A stretch of DNA of 64,000 nucleotides from Notamacropus eugenii (GCF_028372415.1 NC_092873.1:352015890-352079889); one strand, 5' to 3'. Numbered from the stretch's first letter, positions 26,225 through 37,889 are shown. Translations and numbers: made by a program. Notes: a model not told the origin generated them from the letters alone.

Positions 26225-26589
26225 GCCAAGTGTGCCAATCTAAGAGACAGAGAACTCTGACCTGGATGGAGTGTAAATCTGATTCAGGTTGTTCATCCTT
26301 ACGTACCTGACCAAAATGCCTAGTCATCTGAGAGATGTGACATATGATTCACCTTCAACTTTCTATTCTAGTAGAAATGAGCAAAAATAAACTTTGTTCT
26401 TTACATCTAAATGACTTCTTGGTGTTTGAGTCCAAAATGAGTCAGTGCCAACATCATCTTTCCCTAAAAAGGGCTTGTCCCACATTTGACTAACAACCTT
26501 TGAGTAAGACAAATGCTCAAGCAGAAAGCAAGTGCTTTCTTTCTTTCTTTAAAAAAAAAAATGTATATTACTCCAGAAGACAAGGCTAG

Positions 26590-27010
26590 TATCAATTCAA
26601 TTCAACATATATTTAAGCCCTTTTATGTACATATGCCAAGTAGTATACTATGCTAGGTGGTAGAGTTTTAAAGAAAAAACCCTATACACTCCCTGCTCTT
26701 TCTCCAGGAGTTTACATTCTACTTGAGGAACTACAACCTGCCCACAGATCAGTAAATAGGAATATATCCAAAGCAGTGAGAAAGGTAGCAGTGTGTAGTG
26801 GAAAGAGAGAAATTGCCTAGAAGTCAGGAAAATCTGAATTCAAGTACTGCCTCAATTATATACTGGCTACTCCACCCTGGTCAAATTATTTAACTCCTCA
26901 GAGCCCTGGACAACAATCTAAAATCATAGCCTGCAGAGAAGCTGGGAACCTATATCAGTAGAGGGAGTCTCTTCTTCTAGGAGTTTCCCCAAACCAATAA
27001 AACCCTGATC
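26590..27010 (+). repeat. L2/MIR-type fragment and marsupial CORE-SINE
   Basis: 26590-26740 has TTTACATTCTACTTGAGG. 26790-27010 has a tRNA/CORE head (AAGTCAGGAAAATCTGAATT) and the tail TCAGTAGAGGGAGTCTCTTC with CCAATAAAACCCTGATC. The same tail is found at 35160-35255 and 46650-46740. Confidence 0.6.
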
Positions 27011-27099
27011 ATTCATTTACTAGGAATCACTTACCATCTTGCATCATTCTTCTGTGGTGACTTAATTTTCCATGAGCATACATCTTATCTGTCCTCTAG

Positions 27100-27370
27100 A
27101 CATTAAACTCTTTGGGGAGTGATTTTCTTAAAGCTTATCTGACCATATTATTCTTCTGTTGAAATTCAGTGGCTCCTTACTGCCTTTATGATTAAATTCC
27201 TCAACCTGACATACTTATGGAAGGTTCACAATAATCTGGCTCCAGCCTAATTTCATAAATTCTACATTCCAGCAAAAATGGGCCACTGACCATTTCCCTG
27301 AAACTGACATTCTATCTGGCACCACTGTTAACTTTGCCAACCTATCCTCTGCCTGTAGTACACATAGAAC
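27100..27370 (+). repeat. L2 LINE coding remnant
   Basis: Sense L2 text: CTGTTGAAATTCAGTGGCTC, TATGATTAAATTCCTCAACC, CACAATAATCTGGCTCCAGC. Confidence 0.7.
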
Positions 27371-27389
27371 ACCAGAATTAGAAGGGATC

Positions 27390-28010
27390 TCAGAGGCTTA
27401 ATATAACTTGTGTCTAATTTTTGTATCTAAATAATAAATAATAAACTTGTTTCTAAATTGTATCCTCTACAACATTCCTAACAGGTGACCGTTTAGTGTT
27501 TGAAAAATCTCTAATAAAAGGGAACCCACGTGCTCCTGAAGCAACTCATTCCACTATAGGACAGCTGTAATTGTTAAGTTTTTCCTTATATCAAGTTTAA
27601 ATTTGGCTCACTGCAAATTCCACTCATGTAGAATACTCTATGAGAGAAGAACAAGTCTATTCTCTCTTCCATTTAAAAACTCAAATACTATGAAGTACCT
27701 ACCATCTCCTATCCACCAAGTATTTTCTTCTCAGAATAAATATTCCCAGTTCCTCCAAGCAGTTCTCATATGACTGGGACTCAAGTTCCTTCTGTATAGA
27801 TTGTTCACCTATGGGTGCTCTTCCAGTTCATCAATGTCCTAAAATTGTGCACTATTGGGCATGAACAAAATACTCCAGCTGTTATCTGATGCTTTGCCTC
27901 TCCTAAAACAGCCTAACATTGCCATTACACTCTTGAATGCTGTCTCACACTGTTGACTCTCAGTGAGCTTACACTTACCCCAAATTCTCCAAGTCTCTGC
28001 ATCTCTTCTA
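27390..28010 (-). repeat. L3/CR1-type LINE, antisense
   Basis: Reads as the complement of an L3 3' region. Landmarks: CAACTCATTCCACTATAGG, TTCCTTATATCAAGTTTAAA, CCCAGTTCCTCCAAGCAGTT, AAAATACTCCAGCTGTTATC. About 600 bp with recognisable order throughout. Confidence 0.7.
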
Positions 28011-28315
28011 CCTGTCAAAATTCTTACCTACCTTCCTGACTCACCTCAGGTGCCACCTCCTCCCTGAAACCTTCCCTGATTGCTCCCCAATTCACCACCC
28101 TTCAGTTCTGAGTACCCTCTCTCTCATTACTTCATATTTACTTACCTATTTACATGTGTACATGTTGTCTGTCTCCAGAAGCATGTCCCTTATTCAAGAA
28201 ATAAGTTCCTTGATGGCAAACAGTTACATTTTATTGCCTTAGTACATCTAATGCCAACCACAATGCCTGGAAAAGATCAGGTATTTAACAAATTCTTGTT
28301 GAGTTGAATTGACTA
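28010..28315 (+). repeat. L2 LINE 3' end
   Basis: TCAGGTGCCACCTCCTCCCT, GAAACCTTCCCTGATTGC, AATAAGTTCCTTGATGGC and AACAAATTCTTGTTGAGTTG form the typical L2 terminus. Confidence 0.8.
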
Positions 28316-28619
28316 CTGCTTAGGGAAAAGACCCTATCTTTACATCCCCCACAGCACTGACCACGGTATTATATACAAAGTGGACTCTCAGTGATTACAG
28401 TTGACCTAGAGAATCCACCTTACGACAGCTGCCTCTCAGCAGCTATAGTCCATTCCAAAACTGGAGGTCTCAGAAATCAGTGAAGTGTTACTGACATTAG
28501 ATTCAGGTAACACTGGCCTTGGGACACCAAATAGTTGTTACTCTAAGAACTGGTATCATTTATATAAAGCTCCATGTTCTACAGAATCCCTTATGAGGAA
28601 AAAAAACTACATGAGATTG

Positions 28620-29000
28620 CTCATTCACTTTAATTAAACAAACATTAAGTGGGTGCTAGGAATAGGGCACAGTGTTATGTACTGTGAATAAAAAGCTCCC
28701 TCTCCCCATAATCCTTATCCTCAAGCAGCTTACATTTCCATAGAAGGATATGACAGTCACACCATTTAGTCCAGTGATGTCAGCAAGTCTTTATTAATGG
28801 CCTACTGTACTAAGTGCTACTATCAAGAAAATCAGAAGAAAGAGCACTAATAGAAGGGAGAATCATGGTGAGAAGTTGCAAAGAGTTAAAATGTAAGTTT
28901 CTTGAGGGTAGAGTCACTTTTAGTTTGGTCTTTTTATCCTTTAGCACCTAGCAGTGCCTGGGACACTGAATGCATTTGATATATGTGTGTTGAATTGAAT
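28620..29000 (+). repeat. L2/MIR-type fragments and L2 tail
   Basis: 28620-28745 (CCTCAAGCAGCTTACATTTC) and 28770-28830 are fragments of the common unit. 28890-29000 is an L2 tail (TAGCAGTGCCTGGGACACTG). Confidence 0.55.
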
Positions 29001-29221
29001 TGCATTGAGGTCACATCTGAGATGAGCTGTGAAAGACAAAAAAAGTATAATACAAGGAAGAACTTGATAAAAGCAAAGTTGAAGATCAGACAAAGCGTCC
29101 TAGAGAAATTTGAGGAAGGAGAGAATCTTTTCTGCTGGAGGCTCCATGGAAGAAGTGGTAGAAACTTGGAAGATTTAATATAGTAAGGATGCATGAAGGC
29201 CTAGAGGACAGTCTATTTTAA

Positions 29222-29376
29222 TGCACAAGTGTAGGGACAGCTAGGTAGCAAAGTGGATAAACCACTAGCCCTGGTGTCAGGAGAACCTGAGTTCAGGTCC
29301 TGCCTCAGACACAGACCCTGTATGATTTTGGGCAAATCACTTAACCCCATTTGCCTCCAAAACAAAAAACACAAAT
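29222..29376 (+). repeat. Marsupial tRNA/CORE SINE
   Basis: Head GGGACAGCTAGGTAGCAAAG, core GTTCAGGTCCTGCCTCAGAC, then GCAAATCACTTAACCCCATT and a short A/C-rich end. Little decayed compared with the MIRs. Confidence 0.85.
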
Positions 29377-29479
29377 GTAGGAGAGGGCTGAGACACAGCT
29401 AATAGTCCCATTCTCCTGGGACATGAGTACATAAAGGGAAGAAATTTGAAATGTAGCTAAAAAGGTAGGTTGGAGCCAG

Positions 29480-29890
29480 GTAGCACTGGGATTTAAATGC
29501 CAGGAAAGGAAGCTTATGCTATATGCAAAGGCAGTAGGGAATGTCTTAGGATTTTAGCTGGGAAGTGATTTGGTCTTCGGAAAATTATTTTCACAGAAGT
29601 CTGAAGGTCAGATTGGAGAAAGGAGATACATTTGGGAGAACAGTTAGGAAGGAATCACAGTGTGATAGACAGAAGGTGGGAAGGGTTTGAAATAGGTTGA
29701 TAGCTGTGGGAATGGGGAGGATCCAAGAGTCATCAGAGAGTTAGAAGGGGTCTTAGAGACCAAACTCATCATGTTACAGATAAGAAAACTGAGACCTAGA
29801 GAAATAAGTTGTTTGCCCAAGGTCAGCTCAGCAATAAGTATCAGAGGTGAGATTTGAACCTAGAGCCTCTGAGTCCAAAGAGAAAGGAAA
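29480..29890 (-). repeat. Antisense L2-like remnant followed by reversed MIR
   Basis: 29480-29720 resembles the antisense L2 text (TTAGCTGGGAAGTGATTTGG). 29740-29885 is a reversed MIR (GATAAGAAAACTGAGACC, TTGCCCAAGGTCAGCTCAG). Confidence 0.55.
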
Positions 29891-29969
29891 TATTGTGGAA
29901 ACAGAATCAAAAAACTTGGTGATTGGTTGAATGTGGGATGTGAGATAGAGGAAAGCTAAAAATGGCTAT

Positions 29970-30190
29970 AGAGAAGCTAGGTGGTATAGTGGATAGAGTC
30001 CTGGGACAGGAGCCAAGAAACTGGAGTTCAAATCCAGCCTCAGACAATTCCTAGCTGGGTGACCCTGGGCAAGTTACTTAACTTTAAATGAGCTGGAGAA
30101 GGAAATGGAAAATCATTCCAGTATCTTTGCCAAGAAAACCCCAAATGGGGTCAGGAAGAGTTGGACACAACTAAACGATAGCAACATAAG
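29970..30190 (+). repeat. MAR1-type SINE, near full length
   Basis: tRNA-like head AAGCTAGGTGGTATAGTGG, core TGGAGTTCAAATCCAGCCTC, then RTE-like tail AGCTGGAGAAGGAAATGGAA with CCAAATGGGGTCAGGAAGAG. This composite is characteristic of marsupial genomes. Confidence 0.9.
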
Positions 30191-30438
30191 TTTTCAAGTC
30201 TCTGTGACAGTGGGGCATTATCTTCAACTGAAATCTGTAAATGGGAAAGGAGTGTGGTTTAAGAGGGAAAAGTACATTTATTTGGGGAGTTAGAGATATT
30301 TGGCCGGGCATTGAAATGGAGATGCTCGACAGACAAAGATATGGAGTTAGATGGGTGAAATTAGAGGTCCTAATTTAGAAGTCATCTGCCCAAAAGAGGG
30401 TATCAAAGCCATGGATAGGATAGGGTTAAGCAGGGAAT

Positions 30439-30539
30439 GAGAGAGAGAGAGAAAGAGAGGGAGAGAGAGAGGGAGAGGGAGAGGGGGGGAGAGAGAGAAA
30501 GACAGAGAGAGAGAGAAAGACAGAGAGATAGAGAGAGAC

Positions 30540-30615
<76 letters not shown>
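30439..30615 (+). repeat. Long (GA)n microsatellite
   Basis: About 175 bp of GA with GACA and GGGA interruptions, ending in more than 30 pure GA units. Reading through it gives spurious arginine/glutamate frames. Confidence 0.97.
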
Positions 30616-30616
<1 letters not shown>

Positions 30617-30699
30617 CAAGAACAGAACATTATACTTCAGGAGAAAAAGGAAAAAGATCTGGACAGAGCAAAGAGAAAAGTCCATATATTACTACTCTC

Positions 30700-31095
30700 A
30701 TTTTATTACAGGTGAGACTGAGACTCAGAAAGATGAATTGCTTTGCCTAGTATCACACAATTTATAAATTCCAGAGCAAAAGTCTGAGGTCAGATCTCTG
30801 ACTTCCAGTACACTTTCCAAATATAGCACACTGCCTGCAATATCTTTCTTAATATTAATCACTTTTTTTTAGATAATACTTTAAGGTTTGCTAAACACTT
30901 CATATACATTTTCCCCGTGAAGCATCATAGCAACCTTGTAAGGCTGGCACTACAGGTTTTATCATACCCATTTTATAGATTAAAAAAAACTGAGGTTGAA
31001 AGAGATTAAGTGATTTGCCTGGGGTCACAAAGCTAGTAAGTGTCAGAGGCATGATATAAACTCAAATTTTCCTATCTATTATGCCTCTACAAGAG
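30700..31095 (-). repeat. Two reversed MIR-like fragments
   Basis: 30700-30800 (GAGACTGAGACTCAGAAAG) and 30880-31090 (CCCATTTTATAGATTAAA, GGTCACAAAGCTAGTAAGTG). Confidence 0.65.
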
Positions 31096-31439
31096 AATTT
31101 CTTCCACAGCTAGAACTGTACTTGTCTACATGAAAACCAAAGCAACCAGTTAAGAAGTGGGGAAATTTTGTCAGTCAGAGACATTATTGTTTAGTCAATA
31201 CTGGGTCTGGATTAAGAAAACTAGAGTTGGAATCCTAGCTACCATTCACTGCTTCATCCCTCTCTGGGACTTCTTTCTCCATTGCATGTCAGCACCTTTC
31301 TCACTCTGGAAGATCCCTCTTCCCTTGCAGCCACTTCCTCTGATTGGTCAGTCCCTCCCACAACCTCCATTTTAAGAAGGGCCAGCTATGTTCACTCTTC
31401 CATTCTTCTCCAGGCTTCTGACTCAGATGCTTTTTCCAC

Positions 31440-31595
31440 CATTCCATCATCTTCACCCCTTTGTTCTTTGGCTTCCTTTTGTGTCTTCCTAGACAGTAGG
31501 TTTTTGCTTCTATTTGTATCCCCAGAACTTAGTACAGTAAGTTATTGGAACACAGTAGGTGCTTAATAAATGCTTCTCGACTTGAATTGACATTT
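31440..31595 (+). repeat. L2 LINE 3' end
   Basis: CCTAGACAGTAGGTTTTTGC, TATCCCCAGAACTTAGTAC-type text and GGTGCTTAATAAATGCTTC. Confidence 0.75.
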
Positions 31596-32074
31596 ATTAG
31601 CTGTGTGACTATGGACAAGTCACTTAAACTGTGAATTTGCAAATGAAGATAATAAGGCTTGTATTACTTACTCACCTCACAAGGTGATGGGGTGGAACAG
31701 GATGACTTTATAAAACAAAGTGTTCCATAAATGTCAGCTATAATTATTAAGGAGTTAGCTTGTGGCCAGCTCTTTTTTTTTTTAATGTGGGTGGGAAGCA
31801 ATATAGTACACTGCAAGCTCTGGACTCATTCAGAACATCTTTGGTAACTGCCCCTCCCAATGCAGATTAAACCTCAGTTCTAAAAGGAAGGAGTTAGAGT
31901 TAACAGCTCCCAAGGCCCCTTCCAGTTCCTAAGCTATAACATCCTCCATTCCCTCTGTCTTTATTTACTTTTAATGTTTTTATCTATGCCTTTGGTTTTC
32001 CTACCATTTCCCCATTTGCTCCCATCCTTCCCTGCCCCATGAAGTCTCCCTGGTAACAAATAGCATTTTCAGTC

Positions 32075-32300
32075 ATGACCTTATTCCAAGTTTTCTTGGC
32101 AGAGATACTGGAGTGATTCACCATTTCCTTCTTCAGCACATTTGACAAACAAGGAAATTGAGGCAAATAGGGTTAACCCTGTGCCCAGGGTCACACATCT
32201 AGTAAGTATGTGAGGCCAGATTTGAACTCAGGAAGATTAGTCTTTGTGACTCCAGGACTGTAACTCTACCCACCACACTACCTAGCTGCCCTGTCAAATA
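32075..32300 (-). repeat. MAR1-type SINE
   Basis: Reverse orientation: TTCTTGGCAGAGATACTGG (RTE-like tail) at left, AGGGTCACACATCTAGTAAG in the middle, CACACTACCTAGCTGCCCTG (head) at right. Confidence 0.88.
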
Positions 32301-33280
32301 GCATTAAATAACATTAACTGGCTCAGCGTCACGGTTGAACAGCACATACAACATTATGAGCTGCAAGAGGAGGAAAGTGGGTTCATCTGAGATTCTACTC
32401 TTAGTAGATTGTCTTTAAGAGTTGCTACCGTCAAACATGGTACATTTTCACATAAACATCTTCAAACTTAGCTATACCGGTTTTCCAGCCAAAGGGATGG
32501 TTCATTGGTCACATCTTCAGTCATTTCTGAAGCCTTGCCAGCTTGGAAGGACCTACCAAAGCTTTGTTTCCACTAATAGAATCTTCAGCCTCTAAGGGTC
32601 CCTTCCGTATCACTATGAGGCAAGAGAGCTGGAGGTTATTAGAGATAAACTTCAGTTTCTCCTACAACTGTGAACTATAATTGCAATGAGGCAAAACATC
32701 AGGGTACACTCACAGGTGCAGCCTCCAGAAAACTCCTGCCAATAGCTCTCCTTCTGGAAATGCAGCCAACTCTCTATTACCCACGTGCAGCTTATCCACT
32801 CAGTAGATCATTCAAAAGGAGTTTCCAAAGCCTACAGCTGACTTCTCTTCTCTCTTGCCAGACTCACACTTAAGCCACCTGCCCTGGCTGTCAGTGCAGC
32901 CAGAGGAGGGCTCACAGGATGCAAGCTAACTTGAATCATAGCCAGAGCCCAACAGAAAATAGACAAACTGCTGAACACACAGTCAAACAATGCATTCCAA
33001 TGCCACTGCAGTGCTCCGGAGCTATCTGCTGTTGGGGGCATCCTCTAGCTGCAGTTTGGGTCAACATAGCTCTTCTTCATTAGTGACCACAGCACAAGAT
33101 TGGCTGCTTCCCTCCCCCAGCCACCATCAATCACCAGAGCTGCTTGACTCCTGTTGATAAGCCAAGAGATTGGAATGATTTTTATAACGATAGCTGAGAT
33201 TTGGTGAAGAGGAGCTTGGGGCAGGCACAGGCAAACACCATGAAGCTAACCAAGCTGTTGTTCAAGAATTGTCATCCTTT
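32301..33280. other. Intergenic stretch with no recognised element
   Basis: About 1 kb of balanced composition with no SINE, LINE or gene pattern I can name. Confidence 0.4.
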
Positions 33281-33282
33281 AA

Positions 33283-33640
33283 CCAACTTCGATAGATTTG
33301 GCTCTTCTCAGCCATGCAATGATCGAAGACAATTCCAAAAAGACTAAAGCCGGAAAATGCTCTCCACATTCAGAGAAAGAACTACACAGTTTGAATGCAG
33401 ATCAAAGCATATATTTTCTCTCTCTTTTTTCTTTCTTTCTTGTGGTTTTTCCCTTTGGTTCTGATTCTTCTTTACAACATAACTAATGTGGGAAAATGTT
33501 TAGTATGATTGTACATACATAGTCTATATCAGATTGCATGCTATCTTGGGGAGGAAGGGAGAAAAATTTAGAACTCAAAATTTTATAAAAGTGAATGTTG
33601 AAAACTAAAAATTAATGAATTAAATTTTTTTTTAAATAAT
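33283..33640 (+). repeat. Marsupial L1 3' end (copy A)
   Basis: 5'-truncated L1. It starts near CTTCGATAGATTTGGCTC, passes AAAATGCTCTCCACATTCAG and TTGAATGCAGATCAAAGC, then the 3' UTR (CTTCTTTCTTGTGGTTTTTC, AGATTGCATGCTATCTTGG), and ends in AATTAATGAATTAAA plus an A/T-rich tail. Confidence 0.85.
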
Positions 33641-33737
33641 GGCCACTCTTTTCATAGATCATCCAGGCATGCTTCTCCATTACCTCTCCACTACCAGTCT
33701 TTGCCATTTCCCTCTGTGTCAGTGGCTACTTACTAAA

Positions 33738-33970
33738 GACTCCTTAAGAGCAGGGACTAGATTTCTTTTCCATCAGATTGTGAACTCCCTGAGGCCAAGG
33801 ATTTTGTCTTCTTCAACATTCTAGGGCTCACTGAAGTCAGGGACTGTGTCTCCCCAACACAATGGGTTCTCCCCAGAGGTAGGAACTATGTCTATTCCCA
33901 ACTCACAAGGGGATCCTTGAGGGAAGAGACTGAATCTTTCTCAATGCAACACAGACTCCTTAAGGGAGAT
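33738..33970 (+). repeat. Degenerate ~44-bp minisatellite derived from L2 tail
   Basis: Five to six tandem units of about 40-45 bp, each built on 'actcc-tgaggg-cagggact-tgtct'. Units start at about 33738, 33782, 33826, 33866, 33910 and 33954. The unit equals the segment just before the L2 3' end (actccttgagggcagggact), apparently amplified in place. Confidence 0.7.
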
Positions 33971-34077
33971 TTTTTTTTTCCTTTCTCAGATTCTTCTCTT
34001 AACCTCTAACCTTTCCATTGAAATATACATACTTCAAGTTCTCAGGTCAAGGAGGGAGAAGTTCTGTGGAACTATTC

Positions 34078-34678
34078 CGAAGGGGCTATAAAACTGTACA
34101 TACCCTTTGATCTAGTAATACCACTATTAGGTCTCTATCCCAAAGAGATCATAAAAAAAGGGAAAAGGACCCACACATACAAAAATAGTTATAGTAGCTC
34201 TTTTTGTGGTGGCAAAGAATTGGAAATTGAAGGGATGCCCATCAATTGGGAAATGGCTGAACAAGTTGTGGCATATGAAGATAATGGAATTCTATGGTTC
34301 CATAAGAAATGATGAACAGGCAGATTTCAGAAAAAACTGGAAAGACTTACATGAACTGATGCTGAGTAAAGTGAGCAGAACCAGGAGAACACTGTACATA
34401 GTAACAGTAACAACAACATTGTGTGAAGAGGATGCAGATGAAAGTATATTATTTTCTCTTTTTTGTTTTTTTCTTTCTTGTGGCTTTTCCTTTTGTTTTG
34501 ACTCTTCTTTCACAACATGACTAATGTGGAAATATGTTTAATATGATTATACATGTATAACCAATATCAGATTGCATGCCATTTTAGGGAAAGGGTCAGG
34601 GGAGGGGGGAAATTTTAGAACTCAAGATCTTATAAAAATTAATGTTGAAAACTAAAAATTAATTGATTTTTTTTTAAA
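34078..34678 (+). repeat. Marsupial L1 3' end (copy B)
   Basis: The end of L1 ORF2 is visible (TACCCTTTGATCTAGTAATA, GGGAAATGGCTGAACAAGTT). The translation includes KLKGCPSIGKWLN and DLHELMLSKVSRTRRTLY, typical of the LINE-1 ORF2 C-terminus. After TTGTGTGAAGAG it jumps to GATGCAGATGAAAGTATA, so it lacks about 130 bp present between these landmarks in the family. The 3' UTR is 80-90% like copy A by eye. Confidence 0.9.
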
Positions 34679-34679
34679 G

Positions 34680-35050
34680 GACAAGGAAGTTCTGATGCCA
34701 AGAATGATCTCCTTCTTACATTCTTGGTTTGACTCCTGAATTAAAAATCTTTCCCTATCCCATGAATCCATATAGTCTCTGTTAATCCTCTGTTCCCTTT
34801 CCTCAATTCTTACCTATTTCTGATCCAGCAATCTACACCCCTGACCTGATTTCACTTTCCTCCCTCTTAATCTTGACCTAATAGTCAACCAATTCAAATT
34901 GACCTTGTCCTCTACTCTGAAATCCCTTCCCACTTTGTCCTTATCAAATGTGAACCCTAGATTATTTCTACCATCTACCTTTGTGGCTATGATAGCACAC
35001 AATTGTGCTAAATGGCTCCACTAAAATTTTTATTATCTAACCTCAGTTGG
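34680..35050 (+). repeat. L2 LINE coding remnant
   Basis: CT-rich sense L2 text (ACCTATTTCTGATCCAGCAA, TCTACCATCTACCTTTGTGG) in the same orientation as the two L2 blocks that follow at 35340 and 36290. The three are probably one element split by SINEs. Confidence 0.55.
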
Positions 35051-35054
35051 CATC

Positions 35055-35260
35055 ACAATCTAGTGACTAGAGAGCTGATCTGAGAATAAGGAAGACTTGA
35101 CTTCAAGTCCTGCCTCTTAGACATATTGGTTGCATAACCCTGGGCAAGTCATTAATTCATAGACCTTCAAGAGCCATCTAAGGTGCAGAGCCACAATGAC
35201 AGAGGGAGTTTCCTCAGTAGGAGTTCTCTATACCAGTGAAATCACAGATCTACTTCAAAA
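35055..35260 (+). repeat. Marsupial CORE-SINE
   Basis: GACTTCAAGTCCTGCCTC, CCCTGGGCAAGTCATTAATT, then the tail AGGGAGTTTCCTCAGTAGG and CCAGTGAAATCACAGATC. Confidence 0.75.
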
Positions 35261-35339
35261 AAAAATCTCAAGTGGGCCCTCACTGCTGCAAGATAATTTT
35301 TTATTTTTTTCCAGTTTCATTCTATCACATTCTCCCCAG

Positions 35340-35770
35340 TAGTCATTGGAAACTTTCTCTTTTCTCCTCAAGTTTCCCACATATCCCTCTCAAGAGAGAG
35401 TCTTGCCTGCCTATTTCACAGACAAAATAGAGGCCATTCACTATGAGCTATTTCTTCTTCTTTTCTGTGTCTTAAAGTCCTTTGACATCATCCCTTTGTC
35501 TCTCCAACCTCTGATGAAGAGGTGTTCCTTGTTCTCACCTAAGCAGATCCTTCTATTTGTTGCCTTGATCCTATTCCCTTCTGTGTCTCCTGACAATTGT
35601 CCCTACAATCATCCCTTCTCTTTCCATTCCTCAGTCTCTATGCCTGACCCTTTCCCTACTGCCTATAAACATGCCCATGGCTCTATCTTCCTCAAAGAAC
35701 CCCTATTTGAGTCTACCATCCCCTCAAGCTATCTTTCTCTCTCCTCTCTTCCAAAGCCAAAAGGCTTAGG
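35340..35770 (+). repeat. L2 LINE coding remnant
   Basis: L2 ORF text continuing the block before the SINE (TTTCACAGACAAAATAGAGG, CCTCTGATGAAGAGGTGTTC). The open frame at 35346-35810 is part of it and is not a host gene. Confidence 0.6.
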
Positions 35771-36124
35771 AATTAGATTTATGATTTCATTGGAATACGA
35801 AATTCCATAAAGAGAAACAGGGGTATTCTGGAGTCAGCTCAAACCAGCTCAAAAAAAATTATGAAATTCTCAGTATGAGCATGTATACCTCAGAGAGATG
35901 ATACAAATCAGTTTGATAATTATTGTTTTGTTGATTTCTAGGTTTAAGAAAGTGATGAAGAAAATATTAATAATACTGATTTAACTTATAAGTGTATTGA
36001 GAATATATTCCCCCCTCCCCAAAAGCCAATTGTGAAACATTTGCAAGCATACCACTGCTGAAGAAACTCCCTCTACCAGTAAAGATCAGAACCTTCTCAA
36101 AAACTTAGTCTTCAAGAGTTACCT

Positions 36125-36250
36125 CAAGCAGGATAGGTTAAGTGACTTACTTGGGGTCCCACGGCCAGCATGTATCAGAGGTGGGACTTGAATTCAGTTC
36201 TTCCTGATTCCAAGGCCAGTTCTCTATCCACTACTCTCTGCCAGCTTACA
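36125..36250 (-). repeat. MIR/MAR-type SINE fragment
   Basis: Reverse unit: GGTTAAGTGACTTACTTGG, GTGGGACTTGAATTCAGTTC, CTCTATCCACTACTCTCTG. Confidence 0.7.
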
Positions 36251-36289
36251 CAACCAAAGAAGCTTTCTATACTGGTTCCCTCTATTGCC

Positions 36290-37320
36290 TTTCCTCTTGC
36301 TTATTTCTTATCTTCTTTTAATCTGTCTTCAGTTATCCGTACTCAATGAAACAGTTTTTTCCAAAGTCACCAGTGGCTTCCTAATTGCCAGATTCAGTAA
36401 CCTTAGTACTCATCCTTCTTGACCTTTCTTCAATGTCACTGTTGACCCTTCCTTCTTCCTTCCTGGATATACTACATTCTCTTGGTTATAGTGGCACTGC
36501 TCTCTCTTGACTTTTTTCCTGCCTGTTTGACTATTCTTTCTCAGTCTCCTTTTCTGAATCATCATCCATGTCCCACTTGCAAACTTTGATGTCCCCCGAA
36601 GCTTTGTCCAAGCCTCCCTTCTCTTCCCTCTCTACACTTTCAGTGATCTCATCAATTCCCATTAGCTCTATGATCATCTTTATGCAGATGACTCCCACAT
36701 CTATTTATTCAATCCTGGTCTTGAGGTCTCCAGTCCTGCATCACTAGGTGTTTATTGGATATTTACAACTGGACACATCTTAAACTCAACATTTCTAAAA
36801 CAGATTGGTTATCTTCTCGCCCAAATCTCTCTCTATTTTTGTTAGGAACAGCACCATCCTTTGAGTTATCCAGGTTCACAATCTTAATTTCATCCTCATC
36901 TCCTCCTTTTTCCTTACCCTCTCCCATATCCTATCACTTGTTGGTTTGGCCTCCACAACAACTCTTGTATCTATCCCCTTCTCATTTCTCACACTAAATC
37001 ACCCTACTTTTAGGCATTAATCCCCCTTACTTGTACTATTATAATGTCCTGGCTTCCCCAAATCTAGCCTCACCTGTATTGAAATCACCCTCCATATAGC
37101 TGCCAAAATGATATTCCTAAAGCACAGGTCCACCCACATCCCTCCCCGCTACCAGTGGTACCTATTGCCTCTAGGATCCAATACAAACCTCTCTGCCATT
37201 ATAAGTGCTTCATAATCTGGCTCCAACTAGCCTTTCTTGGCTTAATACTCATTACCCATCCTCTCAACTCCAGTCAAACTAACCTATTTGCAGCTTCTCA
37301 AACAAACCATCCTCCCTGGT
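36290..37320 (+). repeat. L2 LINE, ~1 kb of reverse-transcriptase region
   Basis: Best-preserved L2 in the window. Ordered landmarks: TCCTTCTTGACCTTTCTTC, ATGCAGATGACTCCCACATC, CATCTTAAACTCAACATTTC, TTATAATGTCCTGGCTTCCC, AGGATCCAATACAAACCTC, CATAATCTGGCTCCAACTAG. CR1-clade LINE, old and broken. Confidence 0.85.
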
Positions 37321-37889
37321 GGCAAGAAAAGGGAAAAACGAAATGTTTTCAGAGAAGGCTCCTCAGAAGAGAGCCAGAGTTAATGCTGATGACAGATGCT
37401 GATGCTTAGTTGATAATGGTATAAACAAAGATAGTATCATTCTAGGTAATTAATTAATCCTTGACACTGAAGGTCATGGGTTCTTGAGTTTCCTGAAGTC
37501 ACAGCAACCCCTTCCTCTCCTCTACCCCTTCCTCCTCCCCCAAAAAGGCATAGGGTATTTATGGAACCTGGAAGATGTAGCATCCAGCATGGCTCTGCCA
37601 TGGAAAGGGACAGATGGAAGATTTCCCAGAGCTAGGCTGGTGTCCTGGGAGACCAGAATACTCAGGAATGTGCCTTTCTCTCTGGGAGGTCTCAACCTCT
37701 CGGAGCCTCTTATTCTAAACCTGTCAGGGAAGTGATTTCCCTTCTTCTCAGAGGAATACCTCAGGAAGTGGGACTCACCCACCCTTAGTCTGCCCTCTCT
37801 CTGCTCCTCCTGGGTTGGGGTTGGTCCTCAGTACAGGATCACTTTGTCTCTGAAATAAGATAGGTTAGAGCTGAAGAGAAACTTCTAAA

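Noticed and set aside
30437-30715. Arg/Glu and Ser/Leu repeat frames across the GA tract
   Set aside because: Pure simple-sequence repeat read in frame, not a gene. The same holds for 51168-51426.
35346-35810. 154-codon open frame as a possible host gene
   Set aside because: It lies in L2 LINE sequence and continues the L2 order on either side of a SINE.
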